A stretch of 64,000 nt of DNA. Origin: Eublepharis macularius (lineage: Eukaryota; Chordata; Lepidosauria; Squamata; Eublepharidae). The notes beneath the pieces are model-generated. The model was given only the letters and a program-made list of their open reading frames with translations. It did not search any database and was not told the DNA's origin. The stretch spans positions 21,176,001 through 21,240,000 of the forward strand of contig NC_072797.1 of NCBI RefSeq assembly GCF_028583425.1. The letters are read 5' to 3'. Below are positions 32,179-44,889 of this stretch, piece by piece. The position numbers and the translations under genes were made by a program. The first letter of the stretch is position 1. The number at the start of each line of letters is the position of its first letter.

Positions 32179-33934
32179 TTCCCATCTGAATTTCACTACA
32201 CATGAAAATGCCTCCCCCCCCCCCAATCCTATGCAGAAGCAATGAGAGGCCATATCAGATGATTCATCCAAATGTGTGCTGCAACACCAGTGCACATCCA
32301 CATCCAGATGGTGTGCACAAATCCTGCAAGAAAAATTACTTCCATGCATGTATCTCCCTTATTATTTATCTAGCGCTATTTGTAGACCACCTTTGGAGTA
32401 CACAGTGTAAGTTAATACAATCAGTAAGGTGAAGCATCTAATAAGCAATGTGATAGCACAGAGATCACAGAAATCTGAAACAAACAAAACTATTAAACAA
32501 AAATAAGTATTAAGCATGACATGTTAAGCAAGCAGTAAATGGTATTAGATGCAGAAATACAATGCGCTGAGAAAAAGATAATGCATGCAACATTGATTTG
32601 TCCGTAAAGGAATCTCAGAGCATCAGTTCTCATATAGTTAATTTATCACGGTAAATATCAGTTCTGGGGTGGGGGCCTACATTGTGAAGATAGCACAGGG
32701 GAGGGGTTAAGCCATCTTCACCACCACTGTGTTCCAGATCCAATTCTCCCCCCACCCCCACCCCAGCCACATACTAAAGAAACTTAAAGACATGAGAAAT
32801 CTGAGATCAGTAGTTTGGATCTGAGCTCAACTGGCAATTTCTTTTAACTCCACCTTCCTGCTGCAGACCCCTCCCCCTTATGTCATTCCCCAGGGTCTCC
32901 TGTCCCCCCAGGAGCAGAATTTCATGGAGATCACTGGGCTGGAGAGGGAAGGGGGAGGCAGGAAATTTCCGTTCTGCAATTGGATATTTGGATCCAGTCC
33001 AATATCTCAAATATCTTTACTATTCGGATTGTATCATACTCTGTGTATCATACAAGCCAACATCTCATGTAGCTGCATAGTGCAGGGCAGGATTCGTAAT
33101 GATTGCCAAAGTTGTCTTTTCATGACATTTGCATACAGAAACTGCAGGTGACTAGGATCTTGACCTAGAAAAATCAGCGTATTTATCAACCTAATATGCC
33201 AAGGAGCATTCCCTGTATGCATCCTACCCTCTGTTGTCAATGACTAGCAGAGTTTACCAAGATTTACAGTTCCCTTGACACAAATGGATAGATTATGGAG
33301 CACCAACGTGGGTAACCATTAAGGATCACTTAGTCTAAATTATCATGAATCACGGAAGGTTGATGTCTCATCTGGCACAAACACAGGGGGCTTACTATGC
33401 TACCATCTTTGACATCTAAAACTCTGAAGTTAAAAGATATATAATTCTGGAATATTTTTACTGGAAGTTGGTCTTCAGTGCAGCTGACCAATTATGCATT
33501 TGCTTTGAAATTCTGAATTACCCACTGTGCATAAATTTTATCCTCAAGTGACCAAAAACTTACTTTTAAAAACTGTTGTCTAACAACAAGCTTTGGATTC
33601 ATTACCAACATTTGTGCCATCAGAATAAATACTATTCTGGAATGAATAGAGGAAATCTGGAAAAAGTGTACCAAATAAAAATCAAGAGACTAGCATCTGT
33701 GTTAAAATACTTTACACCCCAGAATAAATGCCAAAGGCTGTAAGCCCAAAGGATAATTTTTGGATTTAGACTCTGTACAGGCACAGAGGCTATGAGACAC
33801 ACTGTTGACTAGCAGAAGAAAAGTGGAGACAGAAGTTGGGAGAGGTCACGTCAGAGCTAGCTAGTGCCATAGAAATGCAGATTACTGAAGAAGAAAAATG
33901 GACAACCAGAGTCACCCCTATACTATAACAACAT
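32179..33934. other. Unannotated intergenic DNA
   Basis: No gene is supported. A 12-nt C-run is near 32213-32224. Confidence 0.4.
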
Positions 33935-34182
33935 ATATAACAACATTCTATTTATATACCGCCCTTCAGGACAACTTAACACCCACTCAGAGCGGTTTAC
34001 AAAATATGTTATTATTATCCCCACTACAATCACCCTGTAAGGTGGGTGGGGCTGAGAGAGCTCTGAGAGAGCTGTGACTGGCCCAAGGTCACCCAGCTGG
34101 CTTCAAGTGCAAGAGTATAGAATCAAACCCGGTTCTCCAGATTAGAGTCCTGCCCTCTTAACCACTACACCAAACTGGCTCT
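33935..34182 (-). repeat. Sauria-type SINE, long subfamily, minus strand
   Basis: Full length, from the tRNA-like head (minus-strand AGCCAGTTTGGTGTAGTGGT) through GGGTTTGATTC to a GTTGTTATA tail. It carries the doubled GAGAGAGCTCTGAGAGAGCT block. Confidence 0.85.
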
Positions 34183-34685
34183 TTGTAGTTACACTTAAGC
34201 TATAGAGCTTCAGGAAGACAAAAGACAGAGTGGACATTTCCTGCAAACTGGAAGGGGGAAAGAGACTGCGTTGCGGGGAGCTAAGGTGATAATAAATCCC
34301 CTGAGCATGTTGAAGGGGTTTCCATTTTGGCCGTTTTACACTTAGAGGAGGAATTCCATCTTGACCCCAAGAGGTACCACTCACCAGGGGATGACCTCTA
34401 GATAACTGAAACCAAGGTAATGGATGATTTCTAATGCTTGCAACTCCAATTATAGTGCTTATCCTATTACTATCTTTAGAGATTTGTAAGAATCAGAGTT
34501 TAGAGGATTTGGTTTTATTCTCATATATTTATCTTTGCTCGGTATGCTGTGTTTGCAGATATGATATGCAATTTTTATTTTCTTATTAGTATTCTTTTCA
34601 TTTTTAACATGGTTGGTCTAATCTGGAACCATGTTAAGCCCCTGTTCAGTCCGCTTGTCCCAGGGGGGAAAGGGAAGAGGGCAGT
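34183..34685. other. Unannotated intergenic DNA
   Basis: Nothing recognised. Confidence 0.4.
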
Positions 34686-34693
34686 GGTTTAAC

Positions 34694-34952
34694 CAGGGCT
34701 TTTTTTCAGCTGGAATGCAGTGGAACGGAGTTCCGGAACCTCTTGAAAATGGTCACATGGCCAGTGGCCCCGCCCCCTGATCTCCAGACAGAGGGGAGTT
34801 TAGATTGTCCTCCATGCTGCTGAGCGGCACGAAGGCCATCTAAACTCCCCTCTGTCTGGAGATCAGGGGGCGGGGCCACCGGCCATGTGACCATTTTCTC
34901 TAAGGGCAGCCCACTGAGTTCCACCACCTCTTTTCCCAGAAAAAAAGCCCTG
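34694..34952. mobile_element. hAT-type foldback MITE, CAGGGCTTTTTT family, perfect target duplication
   Basis: CAGGGCTTTTTTTCAGCTGG to AAAAAAAGCCCTG, flanked by exact GGTTTAAC at 34686-34693 and 34953-34960. Two long internal arms (about 34745-34812 and 34843-34910) are reverse complements, including GATCTCCAGACAGAGGGGAG on one side and its complement on the other. The 259-bp unit is therefore a large hairpin. Confidence 0.9.
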
Positions 34953-34960
34953 GGTTTAAC

Positions 34961-35547
34961 CCTTCTTCCCTAGAGTGCTGAACTGTGTCAGTCCCCTTTG
35001 GTAATGAGTAGAAAAGGAGAGGGAGGCGTAAACATGGAACTAAGCCTTTAAGCAGCAAAAGGTGCCTGAGCATTAACCTTCAAGTTGGAACCTTGAAAGG
35101 AAAATATGGCTGGGAAGGATTTTTTTTCTTCTGAACAAAGTGAGTGCTAAGATCGAATTCTAGAAGACAAGTTGACAGCTCATGACTGGGTAGGTGGAAA
35201 GATACAGAAATTCTCAACCTCCCTCCTCACCAGAATATTATCTCCACCGGTACATCGCAGAGAGGAAAGTGTTTGCTCTCCTGTCCTGTTCGTGGGTTTC
35301 CTAAGGACAACGAATTGGCTAGTGTGGGAAGACGGATGGTGAACGAGGTGGACCTTTCCGATCCCTTAGGTCTTCTCCTATATTGTCATAATTAAATTGA
35401 TTGCAAACCGGCTGATAGACAGGATAATAAAGCACAATTCTGTGGAACTTGGTTTTGAGTAATTGTAACCCCTATGCGGTAATTGATTTAGCCCAGCAGG
35501 GCAGAGTCAGTAGCTAGAGCCAGGTAGCTGAGGAAGAAACTGGGAGC
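34961..35547. other. Unannotated intergenic DNA
   Basis: Nothing recognised between the two foldback MITEs. Confidence 0.4.
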
Positions 35548-35555
35548 TAAATAAT

Positions 35556-35886
35556 CAGGGCTTTTTTTCTGGAAAAAGAGGTGGTGGAACTCAGTGGTGG
35601 AACTCAAGACCGCACAATGACGTCACGTTGGGTTAGCTGGAACAAGGGGGGAGTTTTTTAAAGTTTAAATTGCCCTCGGTGAAAATGGTCACATGGCCGG
35701 TGGCCCCGCCCCCTGATCTCCAGACAGAGGGGAGTTTAGATTGTCCTCCGTGCTGAGGCTGAGCTGGAGGGCAATCTAAACTCCCCTCTGTCTGGAGATC
35801 AGGGGGCGGGGCCACCGGCCATGTGACCATTTTCAAGAGGTGCCGGAATTCCGTTCCACCGTGTTCCTGCTGAATAAAAAGCCCTG
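35556..35886. mobile_element. hAT-type foldback MITE, CAGGGCTTTTTT family, with perfect CRE
   Basis: CAGGGCTTTTTTTCTGG to AAAAAGCCCTG, 331 bp. Internal arms at about 35682-35752 and 35763-35835 are reverse complements. The flanks TAAATAAT and TGACTAAT match at six of eight positions. A TGACGTCA palindrome at 35618-35625 lies in a 40-bp stretch absent from the other copies here. It lies about 600 bp from the similar copy at 34694. Confidence 0.85.
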
Positions 35887-36297
35887 TGACTAATAATTAA
35901 TATGATCTCATCACCTTGAATAAGGTAATCAAATGTTGTATGTGAACAATATGAATTAAAATGGTGTTTGTGTATTGTGTTTGGATGGTGTTACTGGGAT
36001 TATATTATTTTTGCAGGGCTGTAGTTCCCTAAGAAGAGGACAGAAGCCTGGGCTGCAGTTGCTTTGAATTGGAAAGGCAGTGAAAAAAGGACTCTATCAC
36101 TTGTCTGATGCCACTAAGTTGAACTGTTTACCTTTCGAAAGACATTGTTGGTTTAAAGTTTCTGTATGGTTGCACTTATTATGAGTTTAGTTAAAGAAAA
36201 AAACAGTTGTATTAACCGTTAAAAGGTTTTTAAAAGACTTTTGTTCTTAAATTTGTGTGAAAGTTTGCTTCCTAAGTCCCATAGAACCCATACAAGG
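35887..36297. other. Unannotated intergenic DNA
   Basis: Nothing recognised. Confidence 0.4.
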
Positions 36298-36497
36298 GCC
36301 GTTTCCAGACGACTTACCTGCCTCCGGAACGTCGTGCCATGTTGCGGGGAAAACGCAAAATACCGCGTTTTCTCACGTGAGTTTTGCACGACATCGCGCG
36401 ACATCAAGCAAAACTCGCGCGAGAAAACGCGGTATTTCACGTTTTCCCCGCAACATGGCACGACATTCCGGAGGCAGGTAAGCCGTTTGGAAACGGC
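36298..36497. mobile_element. CpG-rich palindromic MITE, GCCGTTTCC termini
   Basis: The left arm (36298-36392, GCCGTTTCCAGACGACTTAC onward) and the right arm (36403-36497, ending GGAAACGGC) are reverse complements over almost their whole length, sharing TGCCTCCGGAACGTCGTGCC and AAAACGCAAAATACCGCG blocks. High CpG density in an AT-rich setting and high arm identity suggest a recent copy. Frames of 74-100 codons on both strands are symmetric by-products of the palindrome. Confidence 0.8.
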
Positions 36498-38157
36498 GAA
36501 GGAGAAGTTACATAAACACACTTGGGAGGGGTGTTAAAAAGTTATATAAAATAAGAATGCCTACCTCAGTAAGGTTGTTAAGACATGTATAATTTCTGCA
36601 ACTCCTAGACTCCTTCCTGCATGAGCAATATAGGATTCTAGCTCCAAAAAGGATGACTGAACTGCAGGACTACTTGTTCCCTTATCAGCTGAGGAGGTCA
36701 TCATAAAAACAATCCCATTTCTCAAAAACATAATGCAAGGAACAACCTGGAAATGGCCTAAAGCAATCTTCACACAGTCATCCACTCCCCAATAGCTATT
36801 TTTGGTCTTATTTCACATGTAGGACCCAGTGCATTAAGACGTGCAAAGTGACAGGAACATGTGGAAATTAAAAACTTGGATGTTATTTGACAAATACCAG
36901 AATATTTTAACTGTCAGTGAGTGTACCATTCTCTCTTTTGCTGCTATAAAGGGAATGTAAATTAGGCTTTGAAGGAGGCAATTTATTCACAGGACCAGCA
37001 CTGAATCTTTATGCATGCATTCTTCACAACACAATCAGGTCCTTTTAATAAGCCATGCACCGTGTTCCTAAGTAATCTCTCTCTGGAGTTAATGTGTGTA
37101 TCTTTAATACACAAACTATCTCGGCTGGCAAGTCAGAACATCAGCCGACTTTATCAATAAACTCCCATCAAATAAGATTAGATAACCTCACACGTGCAGC
37201 TATGCACACACACATCAATACTTAACGCTTAAGAGGTCAACACAGTTCTTAAGACTGTAAAGGCTTCTGTTATCTCTTAAGAAACAATCATTGTTATTAT
37301 CAGAATCACAGAATGGGCAAAGGTTATAAAATACAATCCAACAAAAATTAACCACAAATAACTCCCATTAAAAGCAATCAGGGTTCGGACTGACTGATGT
37401 CTCACCGGCATGCATTATGCGCTGTGGCTTTCTAGAGGATCAGCTCCAACATGAATAGAAACTTAATAGAGGTTTTCACAACTACATTTTTTCTTTCAGA
37501 CCTAGGATTGTTTAAAGAAATTCTCCAAAGCGTTTCAGCAGCAGTTGCATGGCCTTGCTTGTTGACAATCAAGGGGGACAAGAAAGGAGGGGGCCTCTGG
37601 GACTCTGAATCAAGTGTTTTATAATTTAAGGGAGGAGGAAGCAGAAGGAGGCAGAGAAAAACAGACTGATAGCTTGGATTACTTAATTATTATTACAGCA
37701 ACTTTCCAGAAAATTGTCTTGCAAAGTGGTTCGTGTTTATATTAAAGAGACGCAAGCCCTGCCTCCAGGCTTTAAATCCTAAAAGGCAAGAGACACAAGA
37801 GAAGCAGAGGAAAGAAAAAGGAGACCGAGCTGCCAGTGTCAGCATTTATATCCAGTTCGGTTCAGGCTGGTCTTCCCTTGCTGGTGGTCTTGCTTGAACT
37901 GAGGTGGGGGCAGCTACCCTTCAGTCCTTAGCCCTCCCGTCAGTGACAACGACCAGAACCAAATTATGCCTCAACGTAACTGGTTCATTGAACAATACGA
38001 TAGTATTGATTTCTCAACAATGTTGCATTATTACTGGTTTCTAAAATGCTTGGTTACACAGAGGATGTCCGTAGTTCAATTATTTGCCATCACCAACTGT
38101 ACATGATATTTACATTAAAAGAGCTACACCATTACATGAGAGAGGCCTAAAGTGGTT
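36498..38157. other. Unique AT-rich DNA, possible conserved noncoding sequence
   Basis: This repeat-free block has several compact AT-rich motif clusters (around 36960-37330 and 37640-37820), including TTAATAAGCCATGCAC, CAATCATTGTTATTATCA and TACTTAATTATTATTACAGC. These resemble homeodomain or SOX-type sites. No reading frame is conserved. Enhancer function is only a suggestion. Confidence 0.3.
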
Positions 38158-38310
38158 ACCTCCAGTTTGGGAAATCCCTTGAGTTTGGGGTCAGTGTCTA
38201 GGGAGAGAAGAATTTGGGGCTGTGTGTGGATGATACACCACGGACTTTGCCCTCTAAAGCTGCCATTTTCTTCAGGGGAGCTGATCTACATTGCCTGCCT
38301 ACCTGCTTCT
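38158..38310 (-). mobile_element. Degraded hAT-type MITE, TAGGGTTGCCAG family
   Basis: CTCCAGTTTGGGAAATCCC, then GACTTTGCCCTCTAAAGCTG and CCATTTTCTTCAGGGGAGCT follow the family in reverse order. Termini are gone. Confidence 0.5.
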
Positions 38311-40285
38311 TGTACAATCCGGTAACCCCAGACACCATCCGCACAAACATGAAACTAAACTAATATTTTGAATGCATTTGGTTCTTCTCTATTAAATGCT
38401 ACTTGTATGGCGCTTGGGGAATGGATGGATCCTGTTATTTGAGGTTCTACCTCAACTATGCCTTCATCTTGTCACAAAGTCAAGCTTGCATACATTCAGA
38501 ATCTTTCCCCCCACTTTAATACTTTTTCTACAACATGCACTTTCAGCAGCTTAGCAAATGCCCTGAGCTAAATGGAAATCCAGAGAGGAATGGAGGTAGT
38601 TTCATATGTAATGTTGTATAGACATCAATGTTCTGGGAGCAGGGCAAGTTATAAAGTGGAACTGTCAGAAATTCCAAAATCTTTTAGCAATAATAATTAT
38701 TAAAAAGGAAGCCACAGGAATTTTCAAAGAGGAATAAAGTCCAAATCTTAAAAATATCTAGGAAATATACCTCTGCTCATTAGAAAGCAAAGTGTGGGAT
38801 GCTCTTTCAGATGTGAAGTTAAAAACGTGGAAAGAGATGTTACTTCTGCCTGAGTTGATGCACAGGTGTATTGTGGGAAGCATGAAAAATTCAAAAGACT
38901 GACAAATCACATCAATCAGCTGAAATCCTGGTGGGATGCAGGAAGAGAAAGCTGACCTACAAAATCCAAATCGTGACCCCATTTTAAATCCTCCATTTCC
39001 CTCCATCCCACCCTACTAATACGACTGCTTACACATTCAGTGCAAGCCCTAGTATTTCAACATTCCCCTGCAAAAGAAAATTATCGCTTTCATCACACAA
39101 AAGCCAGTTAGTATCTAAATTGCCACACATTCTTCTTTTTTCAGTTTCTGTGATTCCCAGTTAACAGAATCCCCTATGCAGCCTCCAGGTAGATCTTTAT
39201 CAGCATTACTCTCTGTTAACAAGCACTTCATGTAGGCAGACGATCCTAATGTTGCTGCTGTCACAAGAAGCCCTTGGGATTCTGCAAGACTGCACTGCAC
39301 TCGAAACATCTGCCAGTTGAAAAATTAGATGCTGCCATGCTCAGTTTCAGAATGGCTGGCTGAAGAATTTAGTACCTTAATAACTCTAGCCCGCCCTGAA
39401 CAGCAAACAAGGAAGCTACTCATCTGCCCCCCAAATCAACTTTCTGGGACTTCTAGATAAGCTTCTTCTTGTTTGGGGGGCGTCATATGAAATCTTAGAA
39501 TATTGGGCTAGTGTGCAGAGAGAAGTAAGCAGTTTTTCCAATGTTGGGATATCAGGACTTAGCCGAGCTTTCTGGGAGGAGGAAGAATAAAAAATAATGC
39601 ACACTAGCAAACCAATGCACATTTTGGATAATACATTTATCTTTCAGAGTTTGGCTTTTTGTGCCATTTTTTAACCTACGCACAACTTAGGTCATAATAC
39701 AAGCAGTAGTATAATGTCCCAGAACTCGACAAGGAGAAGGACCGATCAGCCAGCAAGTAATCGCTCATTTTCCATATAAGACATTCATATACCATCACCA
39801 GTTCAAGCGTTCCAAAGCACTTCATTTGTATCTTGGAATCCCTTTTTTAAAAAAAAATTAGAATTTTGATTAGTGTAAAACAATTTTTTTTAAAGCAAAC
39901 AGAAGGAAAAAACAGTGCTGCCTACAAAAATACTATTGGAAAATATATACATGGTATCTACAAAAGATTTCCAAATATCTAAAAATAAGTCCACATGCAA
40001 TTGCCTTCTATATGCGATAAGTTTATAAGGTCTTCAATCCAGTGATTTACAGGAAATTAGCTTCTGTCTTTCTAAAGTTGAAGTATAAGTCTTTTAGAGA
40101 CTGTAAGGACACAGTCCATTTCTGTTGACTATCAGTTAGATTTCAAGAGACAGGCAAGTAGTTTTAACAGTTCATGAACATCCTCAACAATAAATGAGTT
40201 TTCTAACACAAAATTAATATAACAACTTCCTCCCAAAAGGGCTGGAAGGCTAAACATGTCCAAAGTGTATGTTGTATCTTGGAAT
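38311..40285. other. Unannotated intergenic DNA
   Basis: No feature is supported. Confidence 0.4.
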
Positions 40286-40425
40286 TCTTGTAACAGCCCT
40301 GTAAAGGTAGATTATCTCCTTACATTGCTGATGGGAGGTGACTCACTGAAGGCAACTGAGTTCGTATCTTTTGTGACATTTGAACCCAGAACTCTATGCT
40401 TACATTTTGTACTCGTATGAGACAT
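40286..40425 (-). repeat. Old tRNA-SINE fragment (MIR-like)
   Basis: AACAGCCCTGTAAAGGTAGA, AGGTGACTCACTGAAGGCAA and CATTTGAACCCAGAACTCT follow the order of a MIR-like SINE read in reverse. Heavily diverged, so old. Confidence 0.45.
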
Positions 40426-43400
40426 TGCACATGAAGTGCATGTCATCATAATGCCCTTTTGAATATCAAAGAAATGCTTCTAGAGGGTGATTAGGATAAA
40501 GAAGTGGTCCTGGGTGGGGCACTGAACCCTTTCCTCACCATGATTTCTGCTCGCAATTGGGTTTGAATTGTATGTTATCCTCCATTCAAGTTTCCAAAGG
40601 AAGACAAAGCTATTTGCAAGAAAATCTGGAACAGTGAAAGAACAGGTGAGGGAAAGGCTAAGTATTCCTTCCACGGTGATCCCGAGAAGTAGCTTTCGAG
40701 TTCCATTGGGATGATGCTACGTGAATTCATGTGTCAAATCTAACATGAACCGTAGTCTTTTATGTGCAGTTTTCCATCTTACGTCGCACATCAAGGACTG
40801 AAGACCCAGACTGGAATTGTGATATGTCATTGGGAAGAAAAATACAATAGCAGTCATTTCTCCATCCAGTTTAATTTCATGAGTGTGGATCTGAATATTC
40901 AGAATAGCCTTCCACCTTGATAGCTTCCACTGCAGGTCAGGCGCTGTAATTCTTTTAATAGGCAAAGAGACTAAATTCTTTGAATGGGCCTCCTAGAAAA
41001 ACATTTGTAAACTACAGCATTATAATCGATGCCCAAGAATTTTGGAGAAAATTCTCAGTGAAGACAGAATGCCAGAAACTAAGATTTTGCATGTCACATT
41101 CTATGAAGGGGAGAACATAATTCAGAGACTTAAGATACCAGCAGTGAATCTCTCTCTTCTTTCCCATCCATTCAATTCCATCTTTGAAGTCCACCACTAC
41201 ATTGGTTTCTTTATGGTCGTTTCCTCCAAATTTACTAAATAGTTTTCACATATAGCATTAGAATGGGCAGCATAAGAACTGATTCAGACCTTTATGGGAT
41301 TGCACATTTTTCAGAGTAAAGAGGACTAACTAAAGAGCAGTAACTAATTTCATATTGTAAGTATTTAAAAGGCTACTGTGAACTGGGGTCAGGGGTTTCC
41401 ATCAATATGTATGCATCTGTATCTCACCCTTCGTGCAAGGAGCTCAGAGCAAAGTCCACGAGAGTTCTCCTCTTATAACCTCACAATGCCACTGGGGAAG
41501 GTCTTCCCTCCGTAACACAGTAACGTCGCACAGGTTTCTGCCCTGCCCTTTTTTACGCAGTCAGCTTTTCCAAGGCACTTTCCAACTTTTCCAAGATATA
41601 CCATGTTTCCCCCTCCAAATGAAAAGTACTGGTTTGGAGGGCCCGTTCTCTCTCCATGGTTCCTTTTCATAATGCAGAATTAGAGCTTCATTTCTCTCTC
41701 ATTCCCCAGTGCCTCATGAAGGGTGATGCACTTGTTAATGTCAGTGTAACCATTTTCCATTGACGTAAGCTCCCACCGCCTGCAGCCCACTCCTCAACTA
41801 AGTGCTTAATCTCTTGAATTTTTTATGATGGCTACCATCCATCCACAACTCGCAGAATTTTTTTTTTTTTTGTTAACAGTCAACTATTTTTTCCTATTGA
41901 TTTGCTCCTGTGTTATTTCACTTAACCATGCAGCAGACTGTGACCTACTTGTGACATCCCCATTACGTTGTTTTTAAAACCCTTATTCAAAGTATTATTA
42001 TTATTATTAAGCTTCTGCTAACTGCAAGGCCTAAGAAGGTATCTTGAACAGGGACCACATGCCTGCTCATGGAGAACCTCTCAAGTTTGCCACAATTTCA
42101 CCAAGCACTGCCATGTATTTTCAAGTTTTCCTCCCCAAACTACTATTCAGTTCCCCTCCCCAACAAACTTCTATACGGTTCTCCATAATCCTCAGTTTTA
42201 GAGTTAGATAAGCAACTTTCTGCTAAGCAGTCAACATAAAAGGATAATTGCATTGCAGGGCTAGACTTCCCTGTTCAGTAACTGGAGGATTTATCCAGCA
42301 CCTGACAGGTCATGATCCAAGGCTGATGGGCTGCATTGAGCTTGTGGTGCAGCCTAAGAAGAGTTCCCCCCCCAAGGGTCAGATCCTATTCATGTTGCCG
42401 CTCATGCTCGTCACTGAGGAGGTGTTGTTCTCACACTATATGCTTTTGGGGGGTCATTGAAAGACATTGGTCTGGTGCGTGCAGAAATGCCTAGCGGTAG
42501 AAGAAATGCGCAATTGCTCCACAACGGAGAACCATCCCCACAACAGATAAAGAAGAGTGCAAGTGGAAACAAACTACAGGACTGAAAGTCAAAGAATGTT
42601 GCTACTAATTAACAGCTGGGTTTCTCATTTCCTCCTTCCAAGTCCAAGGTACATTGGGGGTTTAGATGCAAGAGTATGTTTTTTCCTCCTTCCCTTTCCT
42701 CTTGTGATGAATTTCAAGCCCCCAAGGAAAAATACGAATCGTCTCACTCGGTATAAGGCAACATCATACATTCATTTTTAAGCTGCATCAGTTTCTGAAG
42801 TTGATGACATTATATTTCAGCTGCACTGTAAAACCCCATGGAGGATGGAGAGACAGAAAAATACAGAAACAGCAAGAAACAAAGCATCCTTCAGATGATC
42901 ACCTGTGAGAAACCAAACTTTATTGTCTCTACAGATCTCTAGTTTAGTTTTAGTTTAGCTCCCTAGAAAGGTAGTGAGGAATCTGTTATTCAGTGACCTA
43001 CATTATAGTGATTTGCCGAGCTATAATCCAGGCAGGGAGCAGCTATCTGCACGCTAGCAAAAATGGCGAATCTAAACTTCTACTCTGCAAGCAAAAAAAA
43101 AAGTGGGTGCGGGGAGGAAACGGAGTGTTAAATAAAATTTAACCCGTTCTACTGAGGATTAGTACTAGACAAATCAGCATCCCATCTCAGCAATTTTCAC
43201 AATACATCTATGAATTAGAGAGATCTTGGCTGGCCAAGGCCAACCAACCAGTTAATTAGTGACTGACCAGACATTTCAGCCTGGGATCACGTCCTAATAC
43301 TGTACTAAACCACCATCAGTTAGCCAAATACTATACTGTGGTGAATGGGACAACCTGGTGCAGGAGGAGATGTTGGAATCATGCAACTCCAGAGAATGAG

Positions 43401-44880
43401 CAGCAGCAAAGACTGAGGGTGGGGGCCAGAGGTAGCCGACTTGCAGATGGTTTCTCTGAGAGGCAAAGATTCAGACCAGATCTGTATATAGTTCATTTCA
43501 ACTCAGGTCGCCTCCATGTAATCTTATCAAGTTACTGGAATAAAAATCACGGGTCATGCCGGGGGTGGGGGTGGGGGGGAGGCACACCGAGGTCTCTCTC
43601 TTCCAACTGTGAATCTAGTCACAGCAAAATAGCCTTTGGAGCATGTAGGTGCCCCAGCTCGTCATTAGGCATGCAATGAATGCAAGCTGCGATTATTCTA
43701 GCAGATGCGATAACACCAGGGCTTTCTGGTGCCTGACACTTTGCAAGACTATGTGGGAAACAACTCCAGAGGCACTGTTGATAAGGATAACATTGTCAAC
43801 ACATAATGTCATGACTTTTCCCCTGCCATCATGCCTTGGCACATCTTGTGAAGTCTTCCAACTGTCCAGTTAGCACAACACACACACAATACACACACAA
43901 GACAGAAGTAGGATTTTGAAATGCTCGGCTGATTTCTTGGACTTGTAGACCATGCTATGAAAGAAGCCAAACAGAACAAACTTGGAACCAGGTGTACAAA
44001 TTTATCTCAGGTAATTCCATACATCTATCACATACTTTTGGACTCTTCTTCTATGCTGTTGAGTAGTCTACAAAACCATAAGCAGCAAAGATTATCCTAA
44101 CTTATATGCCACCTCTCCCCCATCTCCACAAAAGAAGCCAGGAGCACATCCAGTAACAGTTCAAGACAGATCAGGAAGGAGCTTCCAGAAACCTTGGTAA
44201 AAAACTTTTCATGTTACAATCCTCGAGCGCAGCAGTTCTCAGAGTTGGGAGCATCTCTAAACCTGTTATCAAAAACAAGCTTGAATGGCTCAGTAACAAT
44301 CACATCCATATCAAATATACTAGTAATTCATTTAAGTTTGTTTAGGCCTCTAGGGAAAATGTAAAGATGATAGAGAATCTCAGCCCTAAAAGTATACTTG
44401 CAAGTTTTATGGGACATCTTAACTGCATTTTGCAAGAGCATGGCTGGAAATATCTGAGCTATTTATTTATTAATTAAAGTACTTGTACCATGCCCTTCTT
44501 GGTTAAAGGCAGTTGGAGGGATTATACCTGAACTTCTTGCACTCGTAGAATCAGTGGGTAGCAGTCATGTTAACAAAGGTATATACTTCGTAATTTTTAG
44601 CTCCTCATGTTCAGTGGAAGCAGAAGAAACCACCTATCTTCTTTTTCAGAGCACAGAATCGTTCCAGAAAAATCACAACGCTAGCTAGAAAATCTCAGAT
44701 CATCAAAGAACAAGTTTCTACCCTCATTTCCACAACCAATCTAGACTTTTAGATGGGGATTCAGTACTAACGGGGTTTCCCAGAACCAAGAGAATTAGCT
44801 CTTAAGTGTATTCATCAGTATTTGCACTGTACAGGACTATACTTTTAAGAATTAAACAAATACAAATGACATGCTTGCTC
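40426..44880. other. Intergenic DNA left of GOLPH3
   Basis: No gene is recognised. Minor features are a poly-T run near 41860-41870, a TTA microsatellite near 41995-42008, and a diverged SINE-like tail near 44458-44525. A 113-codon frame at 43338-43679 lacks any signature. Confidence 0.4.
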
Positions 44881-44889
44881 TGTTTCAGG

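Noticed and set aside
36219-36537. 100- and 98-codon frames on opposite strands with near-identical sequence
   Set aside because: They are the two strands of one palindromic MITE, not genes.
1-44000. Expected PDZD2 exons left of GOLPH3
   Set aside because: I scanned the plus-strand frames for PDZ-domain-like sequence and saw none; the gene may lie further left or be arranged differently.
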